Assembly: GCA_014529385.2 (NCBI GenBank)
Contig: CM043953.1
Span: 97,167,842 to 97,231,841, forward strand
Origin: Adiantum capillus-veneris
Lineage: Eukaryota; Streptophyta; Polypodiopsida; Polypodiales; Pteridaceae
Length of the DNA: 64,000 bases
Direction of reading: 5' to 3'
The notes beneath the pieces are model-generated. The model saw only the letters and a list, made by a program, of their open reading frames with translations. It was not told where the DNA came from and searched no databases. This document shows, piece after piece, positions 54,818-64,000 of this stretch (positions are counted from its first letter, which is position 1; each line of letters begins with the position of its first letter). The position numbers and the translations under genes were made by a program.

Positions 54818-55751
54818 CTATTTGCTTGAGAGACTTGCCTCCTCCTTGGGCACATTTTCTTCATGAGAGATCTCCTTGTTTTTATTATTCTTTTCCTCAT
54901 ATGCCTTGCGACGCATATTTTGTTGCTTAATAGTGCGATCTTCACATACAAAACATTTTGTATCCCTCAAATAGATCCAACTATTATCAAGGATAATTTT
55001 TCGCTTGGTCTCATCCGGCATGGTGCATACAATTGGCCGTTCTCCCAAGCGAGGAGCTCCTTGCTTCCCCACTCTATGTGCTCCATAGACCATAACTCCG
55101 GACATGCCAAAGTGGGTTTTGAAGAAATATTCAATAACAATGGCAAGAGAAGGAGGTGTCTCTAACTTCTCTTCAGGAATTCCACGAATAACAATGTTCT
55201 TGGAACGTCGCTCCTGTTCCTTCAACTCCTCCACATCCACATTCTCAACATTCTTTGTTTGAACCATAGCTTGCATGAGTGAGGAATTAGAAACCACATT
55301 ACTACCACATACATCAGCCCAAGACTTATTTGTGCATACATTTTTCATGTCGCATACATCCCAGCTCATAGTGTCAAATTTCTCCTCTTTCAATACATGG
55401 TCATGCTCTACTTTGCTCATCCGCTCCTTCAAAGCATTCAAGTCCACAAGAGAGCGTTTACATTCCTTGACTTCCTCTTCAAGTTGCATCAAACGTGTTG
55501 TTTGCATCTCAAGTGTCCTCTTGAGATTCTCATTCTCAACCACAAGTACCCTTAGTGTGCGCTCGTAAGTCTTCGCCTTGTTTGTTTACGGTCTCTTGCA
55601 ATGATACCAAGTACGCCATGATCATGGTTTCCGATGTCGTTGGTTGGGTGGTTGTGTTGCTATCTCCACACTTAGGAGATTTTGGATCATTTTTCACAAT
55701 GGTTGTGGACCTTGTTGAAGAAGAAGAACCCTTGCGAGTGCCGGAAGACAT
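54818..55751 (-). pseudogene. LINE ORF1 (RNA-binding chaperone-like protein), one frameshift
   Basis: The ATG at 55751 opens MSSGTRKGSSSSTRS. A one-base shift near 55550 leads to the rest of the protein from about 55543. That part has a coiled coil (ENENLKRTLEMQTTRLMQLEEEVKEC), then an RRM-like core with RRSKNIVIRGIPEEK, AHRVGKQGAPRLGERPIV and IYLRDTKCFVCEDRTIKQQN. This is the layout of LINE ORF1 proteins that coat element RNA, with a trimerising coil followed by RNA-binding domain. The stop at 54818 is 7 bases before ORF2. Confidence 0.78.
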
Positions 55752-55999
55752 TGTATGTAAAATAGAAGATGAGAATCAATTTTGTTGAACCTGTTCACTT
55801 TGGAAATGCTGCTACAGAAATGCCTTCCATAACTCTGAAAATTTCTGTCTTTACATCAATGCGTAGAGGACTTCGTGCTCTTCGATTGAGGCTATAGATC
55901 ACCCAAATCGGAGTTCGGATGAAGAAGTTATGATCAAAAGAGTGGACTGCTGTCTACTAGGTCAAAAAACGGCTGCGTTTGTGTGTGTGTGTGTGTGTT

Positions 56000-56009
<10 letters not shown>

Positions 56010-56041
<32 letters not shown>

Positions 56042-56439
56042 AATAGAGAGAGGGAAAGGAGTAAGTAGAGGGAAAGAGAGATATAGGGAAAGAGGTAAAG
56101 AGAAAGAGAGAGATAGAAAGAGGCAGAGAGAGAGAGAGGGGGGGGGGGGGGGGGGGAGAGGAATAGGGAGAGAGAGAGAGAGAGAGAGAGTAAATAGAGG
56201 GAAAGAGAGAGAGATATGGAAAGAGGTAAAGAGAAATAGAGAGATAGAAAGAGGGATAGAGAGAGAGAGAGAGGGAGAGAGAGAGAGAGAGAGGGAGTGG
56301 GGTGGGGAAGAAAGGAATAGAGAGAGATAGGGAAAGAGGAAAAGAGGGAGACATTAAATAGAAGGGGGGAGAGAGAGAGAGAGAGAGAGATAGAAAGAGA
56401 GAATGAGAGAAAGAGGGAGAGATAGAGATAAGGATAGAA

Positions 56440-56479
<40 letters not shown>

Positions 56480-56516
56480 AGAGAGGAGAGAGATATAGAG
56501 AGATAGAGGGAAAGGG

Positions 56517-56602
<86 letters not shown>

Positions 56603-56604
56603 GA

Positions 56605-56650
<46 letters not shown>

Positions 56651-56685
56651 AATAGAGGGAAAGAGACAGAGATAGGGAAAGAGGT

Positions 56686-56723
<38 letters not shown>

Positions 56724-56960
56724 ATTGAGGGAAATAGGTAAAGAGAAATAGAGAGAGAGAGAGAGAGGGAGAGAGAGAGTAAATAGAGGGAAAGAGAGCG
56801 ATAGGAAAAGAGACTAAATAGAGAGATAGAAAGAGAGAGAGTAAATAGAGAGAGGGAAAGAGAGAGATACGGAAAGAGAGAAAATAGAGAGAGATAGAAA
56901 TAGGGAAAGAGGGGAAATAGAGAGGGATAGAAATAGAGAGAATGAGAGATAGTTAAAGAG
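56010..56960. repeat. GA-rich polypurine array right of the LINE
   Basis: About 950 bp of (GA)n with GGGA/GATA variants, a poly-G run near 56138-56156, a (TA)n run near 56516-56538, and a (GT)n block at its left edge next to the LINE. Composition resembles the array at 50610-51535. Confidence 0.97.
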
Positions 56961-57348
56961 AGGGATACATTACGTATATGTATATATATTTGTGTGTACA
57001 TATATATTTGTTTATGCATGTATGCAGGCACTAAGTACGGGACCATAGCACCCAAAGGTTAGATGTTTCCTCTTGGGTATAGTCCTTTTTTAATCGTGGC
57101 GTTGTGGTCATTGATCCACTCATGCATGGATTACCGCAATGTACCTTTGGTTTTACCAAAGTTGAGACTATGATGATATCTAAAGAGGTGTAGTTGACCT
57201 TTGGCACTACTAGCCTCTACTTAGGTCTAGTAGTATGTATATGTATCTACGTGTTTGTGTGCTAATATACTTGTGTGTGTATTTATAGATGAGTGAGTAG
57301 GGTGAAAAGTTTAATCTTATAATTTCTCTTCGTAATGAAGATGTCTGA

Positions 57349-58560
57349 CGAGAGACCAACTGGTGGGGAGCAGCCAGCTGGCTCTTCTTTTGGTTGGTTC
57401 ACATCTCAAGCAGGCTCCCACCCGGGGTAGACATCGCCTCCAGTGGATCCGAGTCTTGAGTCGGTGAGAACAAGCAAAGAAATAAAGAATGTTTCTGCTT
57501 AGTTAACCCTAAATCATGAGCATCATAGGTTTATTTTTGTTATTTGCAAGAATGGCCATCCTACACCTACCCTTCTCAGGTTCCTCTACCGGTCGTAGAT
57601 CCAGACCTACAGCAGGCAGGCTATCTCTTTACAAGAGCAATACCTCCGTTCAACGGAGGATTTGTTTGGTGCTACACTTTGCAACAGCTTGCGACCTACG
57701 GTATTTCTCCATAGACTACACCATAGGGGAGTCAGGGAGGGACTCCTTACCTATAGAGCCTCACACTGACAACACCTCACTCTACAGCCCCTTCCTATCG
57801 CCCTACTCCCATTCCATCGCAGAGTCCTACTCCCCTTGCATCATAGGGTCCCAGTCCCATGGCATCATAGGGTCCTACGCCACTCCATTCTTCTCCTGCT
57901 TTGTCAGAACATCGTCGATGAACTTCCTCTGGCAGCGCACATGGACGCTCGTGTCAGGGCAGCGAGCTCCATGAAAGACGAAGCCTTGGCGGCTCTTGTG
58001 GTTTCAGATGCTTTGGTAGTGGCGGGGAACGGAGTCCCCACTTTTAGAACGTACCGCCTGTGATGCAGAGGACGAGGATACTGACGCACCTGTGCCAGAC
58101 AATCATGGGTGCTACTACATGGTTAAATATGGAGGGAAGGTGGACTTCGACACAGCACAAGGCAGGGCATTTTGACGCCATCTACAAATTCTTATACATT
58201 CAACGCATACGAACTGTTTTATAAAGTCTAGAGACAAGCTGCCCGATCATGCACGGTACATTGAGGATGCTCTGTTAGCCAGATTTCCAAATGCCCCTGA
58301 TCAACTTTTTTCACAATAATGGTTGGAAACTTGCTACATAAAGACATCTCTGAAAAACAAGCAGTCTTGTGTACGGCGTGCAGCAACCAACCAGGTCAAA
58401 GATCCAAACAGGAGTTACCACGGTGGAAACATGGTAGACGCGAAGTGGGAGTGAGCAATTCAAGAAAAGAGCGATCAACCTGCGAGACGGGCTCATCATA
58501 GAAACAACAACGCGAATCTCGCGTAAGACAAACTCCCACTCACTATGGCTCAGGAGGCAA
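57349..58560 (+). pseudogene. Unidentified spliced gene fragments
   Basis: Short coding-like pieces have plausible splice sites but no confident family. An ATG at 57349 opens MSDERPTGGEQPAGSSFGWF, followed after a stop by a possible donor near 57462. An acceptor near 57550 (TTTGCAAG) leads to a Pro/Ser/Tyr-rich frame with repeated SHSIAESYS/SHGIIGSYA units (57516-57974). Further on, the segment at 58230-58450 (YIEDALLARFPNAPDQLF, NKQSCVRRAATNQV) faintly resembles the En/Spm accessory transposase domain (Transposase_24). That resemblance is weak and no function is assigned. The stretch 58600-59400 has CT-rich sequence only. Confidence 0.3.
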
Positions 58561-59429
58561 GGGATCTTGGAAGGATAAATATATAAGATTAATTGAATTA
58601 TAACGTCGATCGTCACTGATTATAAAGATTGTAGTTGATGATTTGGTATTGTTATTGCAAAAAATATCACTCTCTCTAGACCAACCAGAGGGATGGTCAA
58701 GTATCGGGAGTGACATACAGAATTTTCATTAGGAAAAATATGGACTCTCCTTGGGCCTTTTTGATTAGTGAAGGCTTAAGGAAGAACCAATGAGAGGGCT
58801 CTTGAGATATCACCTAGAGGGGGAGGAATGGTAGGGGTGCAACATAATTGTCTCCCTCTTCAATGCTTGGTTCTTAGAGAGAGGTGGGAGGGGGGCTTGG
58901 GGGGGGGGGAGGGGGTAAAAGGGGGAAAGAGGTGTCATAAAAGAGGGAGGGACCCCCCAAAAGAAAAAATGCGCAGGCTTAAAAACCCTAAAAAATGATT
59001 TTTTTTTTAACATGTCAAAATTGACTCATTTGCCTCCAAAGTTGTCCCAAAACATAAACTAACTTCAGAAAGTCAATTTCCCCCCCCCAAAATCCACTTT
59101 TCTCTCCCTCCCTCACTTCTTTTCTCTCCCACACTCTCCCTCTTCTCCCTCCTCCCATTGTCTCTCTACAGTCAAGGTAGCGATAGCCAAAAGCTTTCCA
59201 CCACTCTCTTCCTCTCTCCATAGCTCCCCCTTCTCTTACTCCTCCATCAACCCTCTACAGTCCCACACCCCATAGCCCACAACTCCACTATCCTGTCAAC
59301 CTCTCACTCCTCCCCTCTTTCTCTATCTCCACTGTCAAAGACACCATAGTCACCATAGGCAGCTCACCTCACCCTGCCCTCAACTACTCATTCTCTCTCC
59401 ACAGTACCCATTTACAATAGCCCACAGCC

Positions 59430-60850
59430 TTGCCCACTTCTCTCCCTCACCTTCCTCCCATCCATTTCCAATCCCTTCCTAAGCCCAACTTCCCAAGCAT
59501 GTCCACCGCTAGCATGCATAGACGGCCCAAACCAGAGATACAAGAGATTGTGTTGCACAACACAAAAACTTCAGAGGGTGGATGGATCCCACAATTATTC
59601 AAGAAGGGTTCATGGATCTACATGCAACCGTCTAGTGCTGGACCTCATCGTGTACGATGTCGAGGAGTATTGGAATGCCATTGGAAGGGAAGACTATTGG
59701 TATTCAAAGAAACCAAGTCCGGAATGGTGGCCATCCTGCAACACATGTACAATGCAGCTGAGATCCACCCGAAGAGAGCTTTAACTCAATTTGCACCTCA
59801 TTGTAAGTTCTCATGGTTTAGCTATCCCATGCATATATCATGTTTAAGTGCATGCGATCATTATGTTTGACTAAGGACATTTGTAAAGATGTTTTTCCAT
59901 CCAGCTTAGTTGAGGAGCAGCCGCTTGAGTGCCTCTCAGGCACTCAAGCGGTTCTCAGGCACGTTCATGGTTGTGCATGCTCACATTGGGGAGCTTATGT
60001 TTCCTAATGTCTCGTCGAAAAAACTTACCGAGCAACGAATATTCATGTACTCCCACAAGTACGTGGTGTTGAAGTCTATCCAAAGCTATGGTAGGTTAAA
60101 AGCCGTGGAGACACCCTCATTGCAGAGTTCATAATGGCCAACTCCAGACCATTGGGCCTTGCTTTCTTTCAAGCGCAAGGTGCTGCAAGATTTTCAAGGG
60201 TCCCTAAAGTTTGGTAAAGCAACCAGATCAGTGGGTCTCAGTTGGCATTGTCCCATTCATTTGTTTGTGCATGCATTCCGCTCTCTGCCGATTGTGGAAC
60301 ACCGACAATGTTTGTTTGCAAAGAAGTTGACATAGATGCAATGGACACCATTCTAGGTGTCAATTGGGGCTATGTTGACGGTTTGCATGATAGTGACCGT
60401 TACAAGTGCAATGTGTCCCCCACAGAGCTTTGCCTTCGATATTTGAAGGCAAGGTGCACCTTGTATGCACAGTTTAGCTACGAAAGGTGGATGCACAAAC
60501 GTGGAAAATGGATACCCTTGCAGCTGAGAGCCAAAGAGGTCAATCCTTTGAAATTCGTGTCTGCATGCCCAATAATGAGGTGGAGGTGGTTGCAATGAAT
60601 CCACATTGGACTCTTGCCAATCTTCGGGAACACTTCGTCATAATGGGATTCGAGGATGTCAGCAATGCAAGTTTCAAACTGGAACAACGCAAGGTGTGCT
60701 TTGTACTTGATTAGCTACCTTTTCTTAATTTTTGTGGGTATTTGTATTTTGATTGCCCATTTTTTGGTTGTGTAGATTGGAAGGCGGATGGAGGCCACTA
60801 TGCTTGTTTACAAAGATTGGGCTACAGACGAAGTCATCTTGTCTGAGTGA
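59430..60850 (+). pseudogene. Gene A, unknown multi-exon gene
   Basis: I do not recognise this gene. Exon 1 encodes PEIQEIVLHNTKTSEGGWIP, FKKGSWIYMQPSSAG and WKGRLLVFKETKSGMVAILQ, up to a GTAAGT donor near 59800. Later pieces: TFMVVHAHIGELMFPNVSSK (59960-60130), DIDAMDTILGVNWGYVDGLH, NVSPTELCLRYLKARC and YERWMHKRGKWIPLQLRA (60330-60540). After a frame change comes FEIRVCMPNNEVEVVAMNPH with WTLANLREHFVIMGFED. A final intron (about 60692-60776, GTGTGC to TTGTGTAG) joins IGRRMEATMLVYKDWATDEV to a stop at 60849. The last 80 residues have a beta-grasp, ubiquitin-like rhythm, but this is only a pattern impression. It ends about 200 bp before gene B. Confidence 0.45.
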
Positions 60851-61070
60851 ATTGGCTTGTAACTTTAATCGTTTATATATTGGATATTTTATTAAAGATT
60901 TTGAAAATTTTTAAAGTGTTGTACTTGAGTTTTAAGGTGTTGTGTAAATTTATTTTTAAAACGCATATTTTTAATTTTTTTCGAGATGGAATATGTCTAT
61001 ATAAGGGGGACCACCTCCTCATTTCACCATTTTCATCCCAGCATTGCAGAGAGACCTAGCTACCCAATCA

Positions 61071-62598
61071 TGCAAAGAGAAGACATGGCTGCTACTCGTG
61101 CTTTAGATGCATTTCTTACTGAGGTTGGGCATGCGAATCGCCCTAAGCTTCCAGCATTTTTCACAACCCAACCCAATTTGGAAACCACCTTGACCCTCCA
61201 CTCTCAATCTCTTGAGCACATTACTTCATACATCTCCACGTGCATGGGAAGATTCATTGTTGAGTTACCAAACCGGCAAGGGTAATGGGTCCCTGAGGGC
61301 CTTCTGCACCACATCTACCAAGGGGAAAGGCCATTTCATCAACGGCTTGCACGCTTTGCCACCATAGCACAACCGGCCGGACAATATGTGCGGCTTGAAG
61401 ATGATGATGTGCGAGAAATGTGTAAGGGAAGGATTCGAAACACTTTTTTCTCTGTCCAGGCCATAATGATCTTCCTCCTTCACGAGTGCCCAACAAGCCC
61501 TGACGTAGTGCTACCACACTTGCAGATCGGCGGGGTACTGGCTGATGTGAAGGACCCCAAGCCCGCGGCCATTGACACATCTGGAAAGGAGAGGACGCTT
61601 GCCCTGACCTACCCTGTAGGGATTCAAGGCCTCTTCATCTGTCGGTTCATCCTCGGGACCGCCATAAGAAACCACCACTCGGGATGCCATCCCTGAGGTA
61701 GAGATTATCCGTTTCTCCTCCATTGTGGTGGGTGGGGAAGAGTTTGTGTTTATGAACGATCTGGAGAAATCCTTTGAGCTTCTCATGGATGAGTGTTTCG
61801 CCATCCTCAATGCCCATGGCAAGTTTGAGGTTGATACCACCATCTCCCATGACGATGATCTCCTACTGGCCATGGGGAATACTTTGGCGGACATAGTGGC
61901 AATCGCACAAGCTGAGGTGGCAGCGGCCGAGCAGGCCAAGGTCTCTGAGGATGAGTTTGCGGCCGTGCAAGCCATGTGTTTGGCTAAACGCGCAAGAGTG
62001 GATTCACCATCACCTGCTACAACACCTGTTTTGCTTGATCTAAAGGGGAAGTCAAGTGTGGATCTTTACTTGCACCCAGATGCTGATGAGGAGGATCGTA
62101 GACAAGAGGTATAGATGCTCACTTACATTTGATTGTTACAAATGATTTTGTTAATGTTATATCATAATTCTCTCCCATATTTCTCACAAAACCTATGTTT
62201 TGTAGGATGTTTTGGAGGTTGACTCTTGGGCGCAACGGTCAGGGGGGAGGAGGACGCTGTTTGGACCTCAAGCGGCACTTGCTCACTACCTCAGCACACT
62301 TCCAACTAGTGTCGTGGTGTTTGTGCATGCCGACTACTCTCCCAATGGTCGCTACAACATTTTTGCTCTCCGTTCACTCTCCAAGGCGTTGTGCTTAACA
62401 ACCCTTGCCCAATCGGCCAACCTTGTAGTGCTTGTAAAGAAAGATTTTGCAATATCCACTTTTGGCGTTAACTTTCGCCGGCCCCTTATCACCCATGCCG
62501 GCATGAACCAAGCTATAGGGGTTTATGACACCCAAGAAATCACAACCACTTTACTTAACAGGGAGCCACACCAAAAGGCCAAGCGTCAAAAATTGTAA
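61071..62598 (+). pseudogene. Gene B, copy 2 (unknown protein; nearly complete)
   Basis: Begins near an ATG at 61071 (MQREDMAATRALDAFLTEVG) or 61086. The first exon frame runs through QSLEHITSYISTCMGRFIVE, a TAA at 61283, then EGLLHHIYQGERPFHQRLA, MCKGRIRNTFFSVQAIMIFL and VGIQGLFIC. A frame change near 61640-61680 (or a small intron) leads to PEVEIIRFSSIVVGGEEFVF, LEKSFELLMDECFAILNAHG and an Ala/Glu-rich helix. An intron (62109-62205, GTATAG to TTTTGTAG) joins DVLEVDSWAQRSGGRRTLFG and PQAALAHYLSTLPTSVVVFV in the last exon (62206-62598, TAA). No domain is recognised. The last exon and intron match copy 1 at 36 kb. One stop and one shift make it doubtful as a live gene. Confidence 0.6.
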
Positions 62599-62777
62599 TT
62601 CGAAAGATCCTAAAGCAAAAGCCGGATATCATGTAAAGCATTGATTTCTTTAATGAAACTACTTTTTGGTGTCTACGACTCTCTTACTTGCAAGTTTTTG
62701 AATTTGTTATATGTTTTTGAATATGTTATATGTTTGGCTTCCAAAGTTATTGATTTGCCTACTGAAGGGCTTGGAAG

Positions 62778-62873
62778 GTCTCAAAATGGGCTGCCACAAG
62801 GGCGCGCATTTGGGCCTTCCATCAGCAAATGAAAGGGGCAAATGCGCACCCTTGTGGCAGCTCATTTTGGAGC
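62778..62873. repeat. Inverted repeat downstream of gene B copy 2
   Basis: Arms 62780-62812 and 62838-62871: GCTGCCACAAGGGCGCGCAT pairs with ATGCGCACCCTTGTGGCAGC-like sequence on the other side. The loop is about 25 bp. A related hairpin occurs at 63261-63365. Confidence 0.88.
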
Positions 62874-63130
62874 ATGTAAAGCCCATTTAGGATCATACCC
62901 AGGTACATTACATGTGCAAAACCCAAAGACAAGAGATAAACATGTTGTGACAGCTCATTTGGGGTAATCTCAAGCCCATTTTGGAGTAGAACCAGATACT
63001 TAAAGTTGAAATACCAAATCACAAGAGGAAACCATGTGGCAGTTCATTTTGGAGCATCTCTAGCCCATTTTGGAGCATAGGGCTAGATCCTTTACAGTTG
63101 CAATACCTAATCACAAGAGGTTACCATGCT
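62858..63130. repeat. Three tandem units of about 90 bp
   Basis: Units start at CAG(C/T)TCATTTTGG at 62858, 62951 and 63040 and share AAGCCCATTTTGGAG, ATACC and ATCACAAGAGG blocks. They lie between gene B and the H3-like gene. Confidence 0.8.
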
Positions 63131-63260
63131 TCAAAATTTCTATGCTACATGGACTAAGGGGGGATGATTTCCAGATGCATCTATGTTAATTGAAGGATTG
63201 AAGAAAATGAAATATCCTTATTGCTTGTTAAAATTTTCTAGAAACCATTGGAAAGGGCTT

Positions 63261-63365
63261 GGAATGCCCTAAAAAAGGCTACCACAAGGCATGCATTTTG
63301 TCCATCCATATGCCTTTGGAAGCCCCAAATGTGCGCCCTTGTGGCAGCCACTTTGGGGGCATTCC
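63261..63365. repeat. Second inverted repeat in the gene B-H3 spacer
   Basis: GGAATGCCC at 63261 pairs with GGGCATTCC at 63357. Inner arms share the CCACAAGG/CCTTGTGG core seen in the 62778 hairpin and in the 36831 palindrome. Confidence 0.85.
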
Positions 63366-63695
63366 AAGACATTTTCAAGGCTTTCTAGATGCTTTTTCCA
63401 TGCAGTAGTGAGTTTTCCCTTGCTTCAATGCTTCACATAGCATGGATGGATCAGGAAGTGCATGCCCCACTTAGCCAGGGTGCTTAACGTATGCAAGTTT
63501 TCACAATAACAAGCTAATGGCTACATACATACAAAAGAAGGTAGACAAAACATGGACCAGTGTTACATCGCATGTACAAAATTCAAGCAATACAATGCAT
63601 AGAGTGGGGTATACAATCATAAGACGCTTATATTCAAATTCTTCCCAATCTTGGAAGTTCCGTAAATACAAAAAGATTTGATGCCTAATTACAAG

Positions 63696-63985
63696 CTATT
63701 CCTCATGGCGCAAATGGCGAGCAAGCTGCATATCCTTGGGCATAATGGTTACACGCTTTGCACGGATGGCACATAGGTTCGAATCCTCGAATATGCTAGT
63801 TAGATATTGCTCTGCTGCCTCTTGGACTGCCTCTATGGCCACGAAGCCCATCCAAAACTGAGTGTTGTACAATTGCAAAACCTCCCTGCATAGCCTTGCA
63901 AAAGGGGCCCTCCGAATCAAGATCTTGGTGATCTTCTGATAGTGGAAAATCTTCGCAAAAGCACAGCTGCACTTTCGCACCTTCT
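63696..63985 (-). CDS. Histone H3-like gene, copy 2 (divergent variant, 5' exon off the window)
   Basis: Minus-strand frame FAKIFHYQKITKILIRRAPF, then ARLCREVLQLYNTQFWMGFV, QEAAEQYLTSIFEDSNLCAI and RAKRVTIMPKDMQLARHLRH-EE-stop. This is the H3 histone fold: alpha-N with YQK-x4-LIR, alpha-1, loop 1 of canonical H3 length, alpha-2, and the almost invariant CAI-x-AKRVTIMPKD block. Loop 1 is not lengthened, so it is not a typical CENH3. It differs strongly from canonical H3 in alpha-1 and loop 1 (LYNTQFWMG against DFKTDLRFQ). A TAG lies just upstream of 63980, beside a possible ACCTTAG acceptor, so an upstream tail exon beyond 64000 is likely. The fold region itself is intact. Confidence 0.82.
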
Positions 63986-64000
63986 AAGGTCGACGGGGAG

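Larger units (their letters stand above)
51536..55975 (-). mobile_element. LINE (non-LTR) retrotransposon, near full length
   Basis: Minus-strand order: 5' UTR (about 55975-55752), ORF1 (55751-54818), ORF2 with endonuclease, RT and C-terminal Cys/His motif (54811-51563), then a very short 3' region ending in AATAAAATC and TATC/TC repeats instead of poly(A). It is bounded on both sides by GA-rich arrays. Damage is limited to one frame change in ORF1 and two TGA codons in ORF2. No target-site duplication could be read because both flanks are simple repeats. Confidence 0.9.

Noticed and set aside
56354-57055. 233-codon minus-strand open frame with Leu/Ser runs
   Set aside because: Same artefact: simple sequence beside the LINE, no domain or composition of a real protein.
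63696-63985. CENH3 (centromeric H3)
   Set aside because: Loop 1 has the length of canonical H3 and the IMPKD block is canonical; CENH3 normally has a longer, divergent loop 1.
1-64000. CRISPR arrays, bacterial operons, tRNA or rRNA genes
   Set aside because: Nothing of the kind is seen. The content is plant nuclear transposons, and repeated units have satellite or palindrome structure rather than repeat-spacer arrays.

Overview
The window is nuclear DNA from a land plant with a large, repeat-rich genome. The evidence is a dense nest of plant-type Ty3/gypsy, Ty1/copia, LINE, hAT and tnp2/CACTA remnants, long introns, GT-AG splice junctions, and abundant (GA)n/(CT)n and poly-G/C tracts. A fern, other seed-free plant or gymnosperm is plausible, but that is inference; nothing here identifies the species. 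There is no ordinary single-copy gene of confident function. The best candidates for non-transposon genes are a broken protein-kinase gene, an unknown gene beside it, and an unknown gene paired twice with a histone H3-like gene.

Layout. 1-1390: broken hAT transposase (+). 1661-5520: unknown gene and kinase-like gene, both (-); the kinase gene has a likely 5' UTR exon and an intron filled by a dimeric tandem repeat. 5600-8860: Ty3/gypsy fragment (-; gag, zinc knuckle, protease). 10.0-11.85 kb: second gypsy family, an LTR plus a gag-less stub. 13.4 kb: GGAGAT minisatellite. 14.1-14.6 kb: Ty1/copia RNase H end. 14.6-28.9 kb: gypsy 'element 1' (+), split inside integrase by about 8.9 kb that carries 'element 2' and a giant inverted repeat (arms 17678-21217 and 23007-26552). 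29-35.8 kb: leader with a repeated 22-bp palindrome, a 1092-codon reading frame broken only by two TAG codons, then polypurine tract and LTR.

35.8-38.0 kb: unknown 'gene B' and a degenerate histone H3-like gene, convergent, with a hairpin-rich spacer. 38.2-42.6 kb: tnp2-type CACTA transposase (+). 45.2-50.5 kb: a second, inverted copy (-); the two 3' termini face each other across 2.7 kb. 50.6-57.0 kb: a nearly complete LINE (-) inside long GA-rich arrays. 57.3-58.6 kb: unidentified spliced fragments. 59.4-60.9 kb: unknown gene A. 61.0-64.0 kb: a better-preserved gene B and histone H3-like gene in the same convergent layout as at 36-38 kb.

Most interesting points: (1) the gene B/H3-like convergent pair occurs twice, with conserved intron, order, spacing class and hairpin spacers, once directly beside a tnp2 transposase; (2) gypsy element 1 has two integrase zinc-binding modules and a second retropepsin-like domain after integrase; (3) the ACGCGT-centred palindrome recurs at about 281-bp spacing; (4) the giant inverted repeat has arms differing mostly by small indels, so it may be an assembly fold-back; (5) a LINE lies in a GA/TC array.
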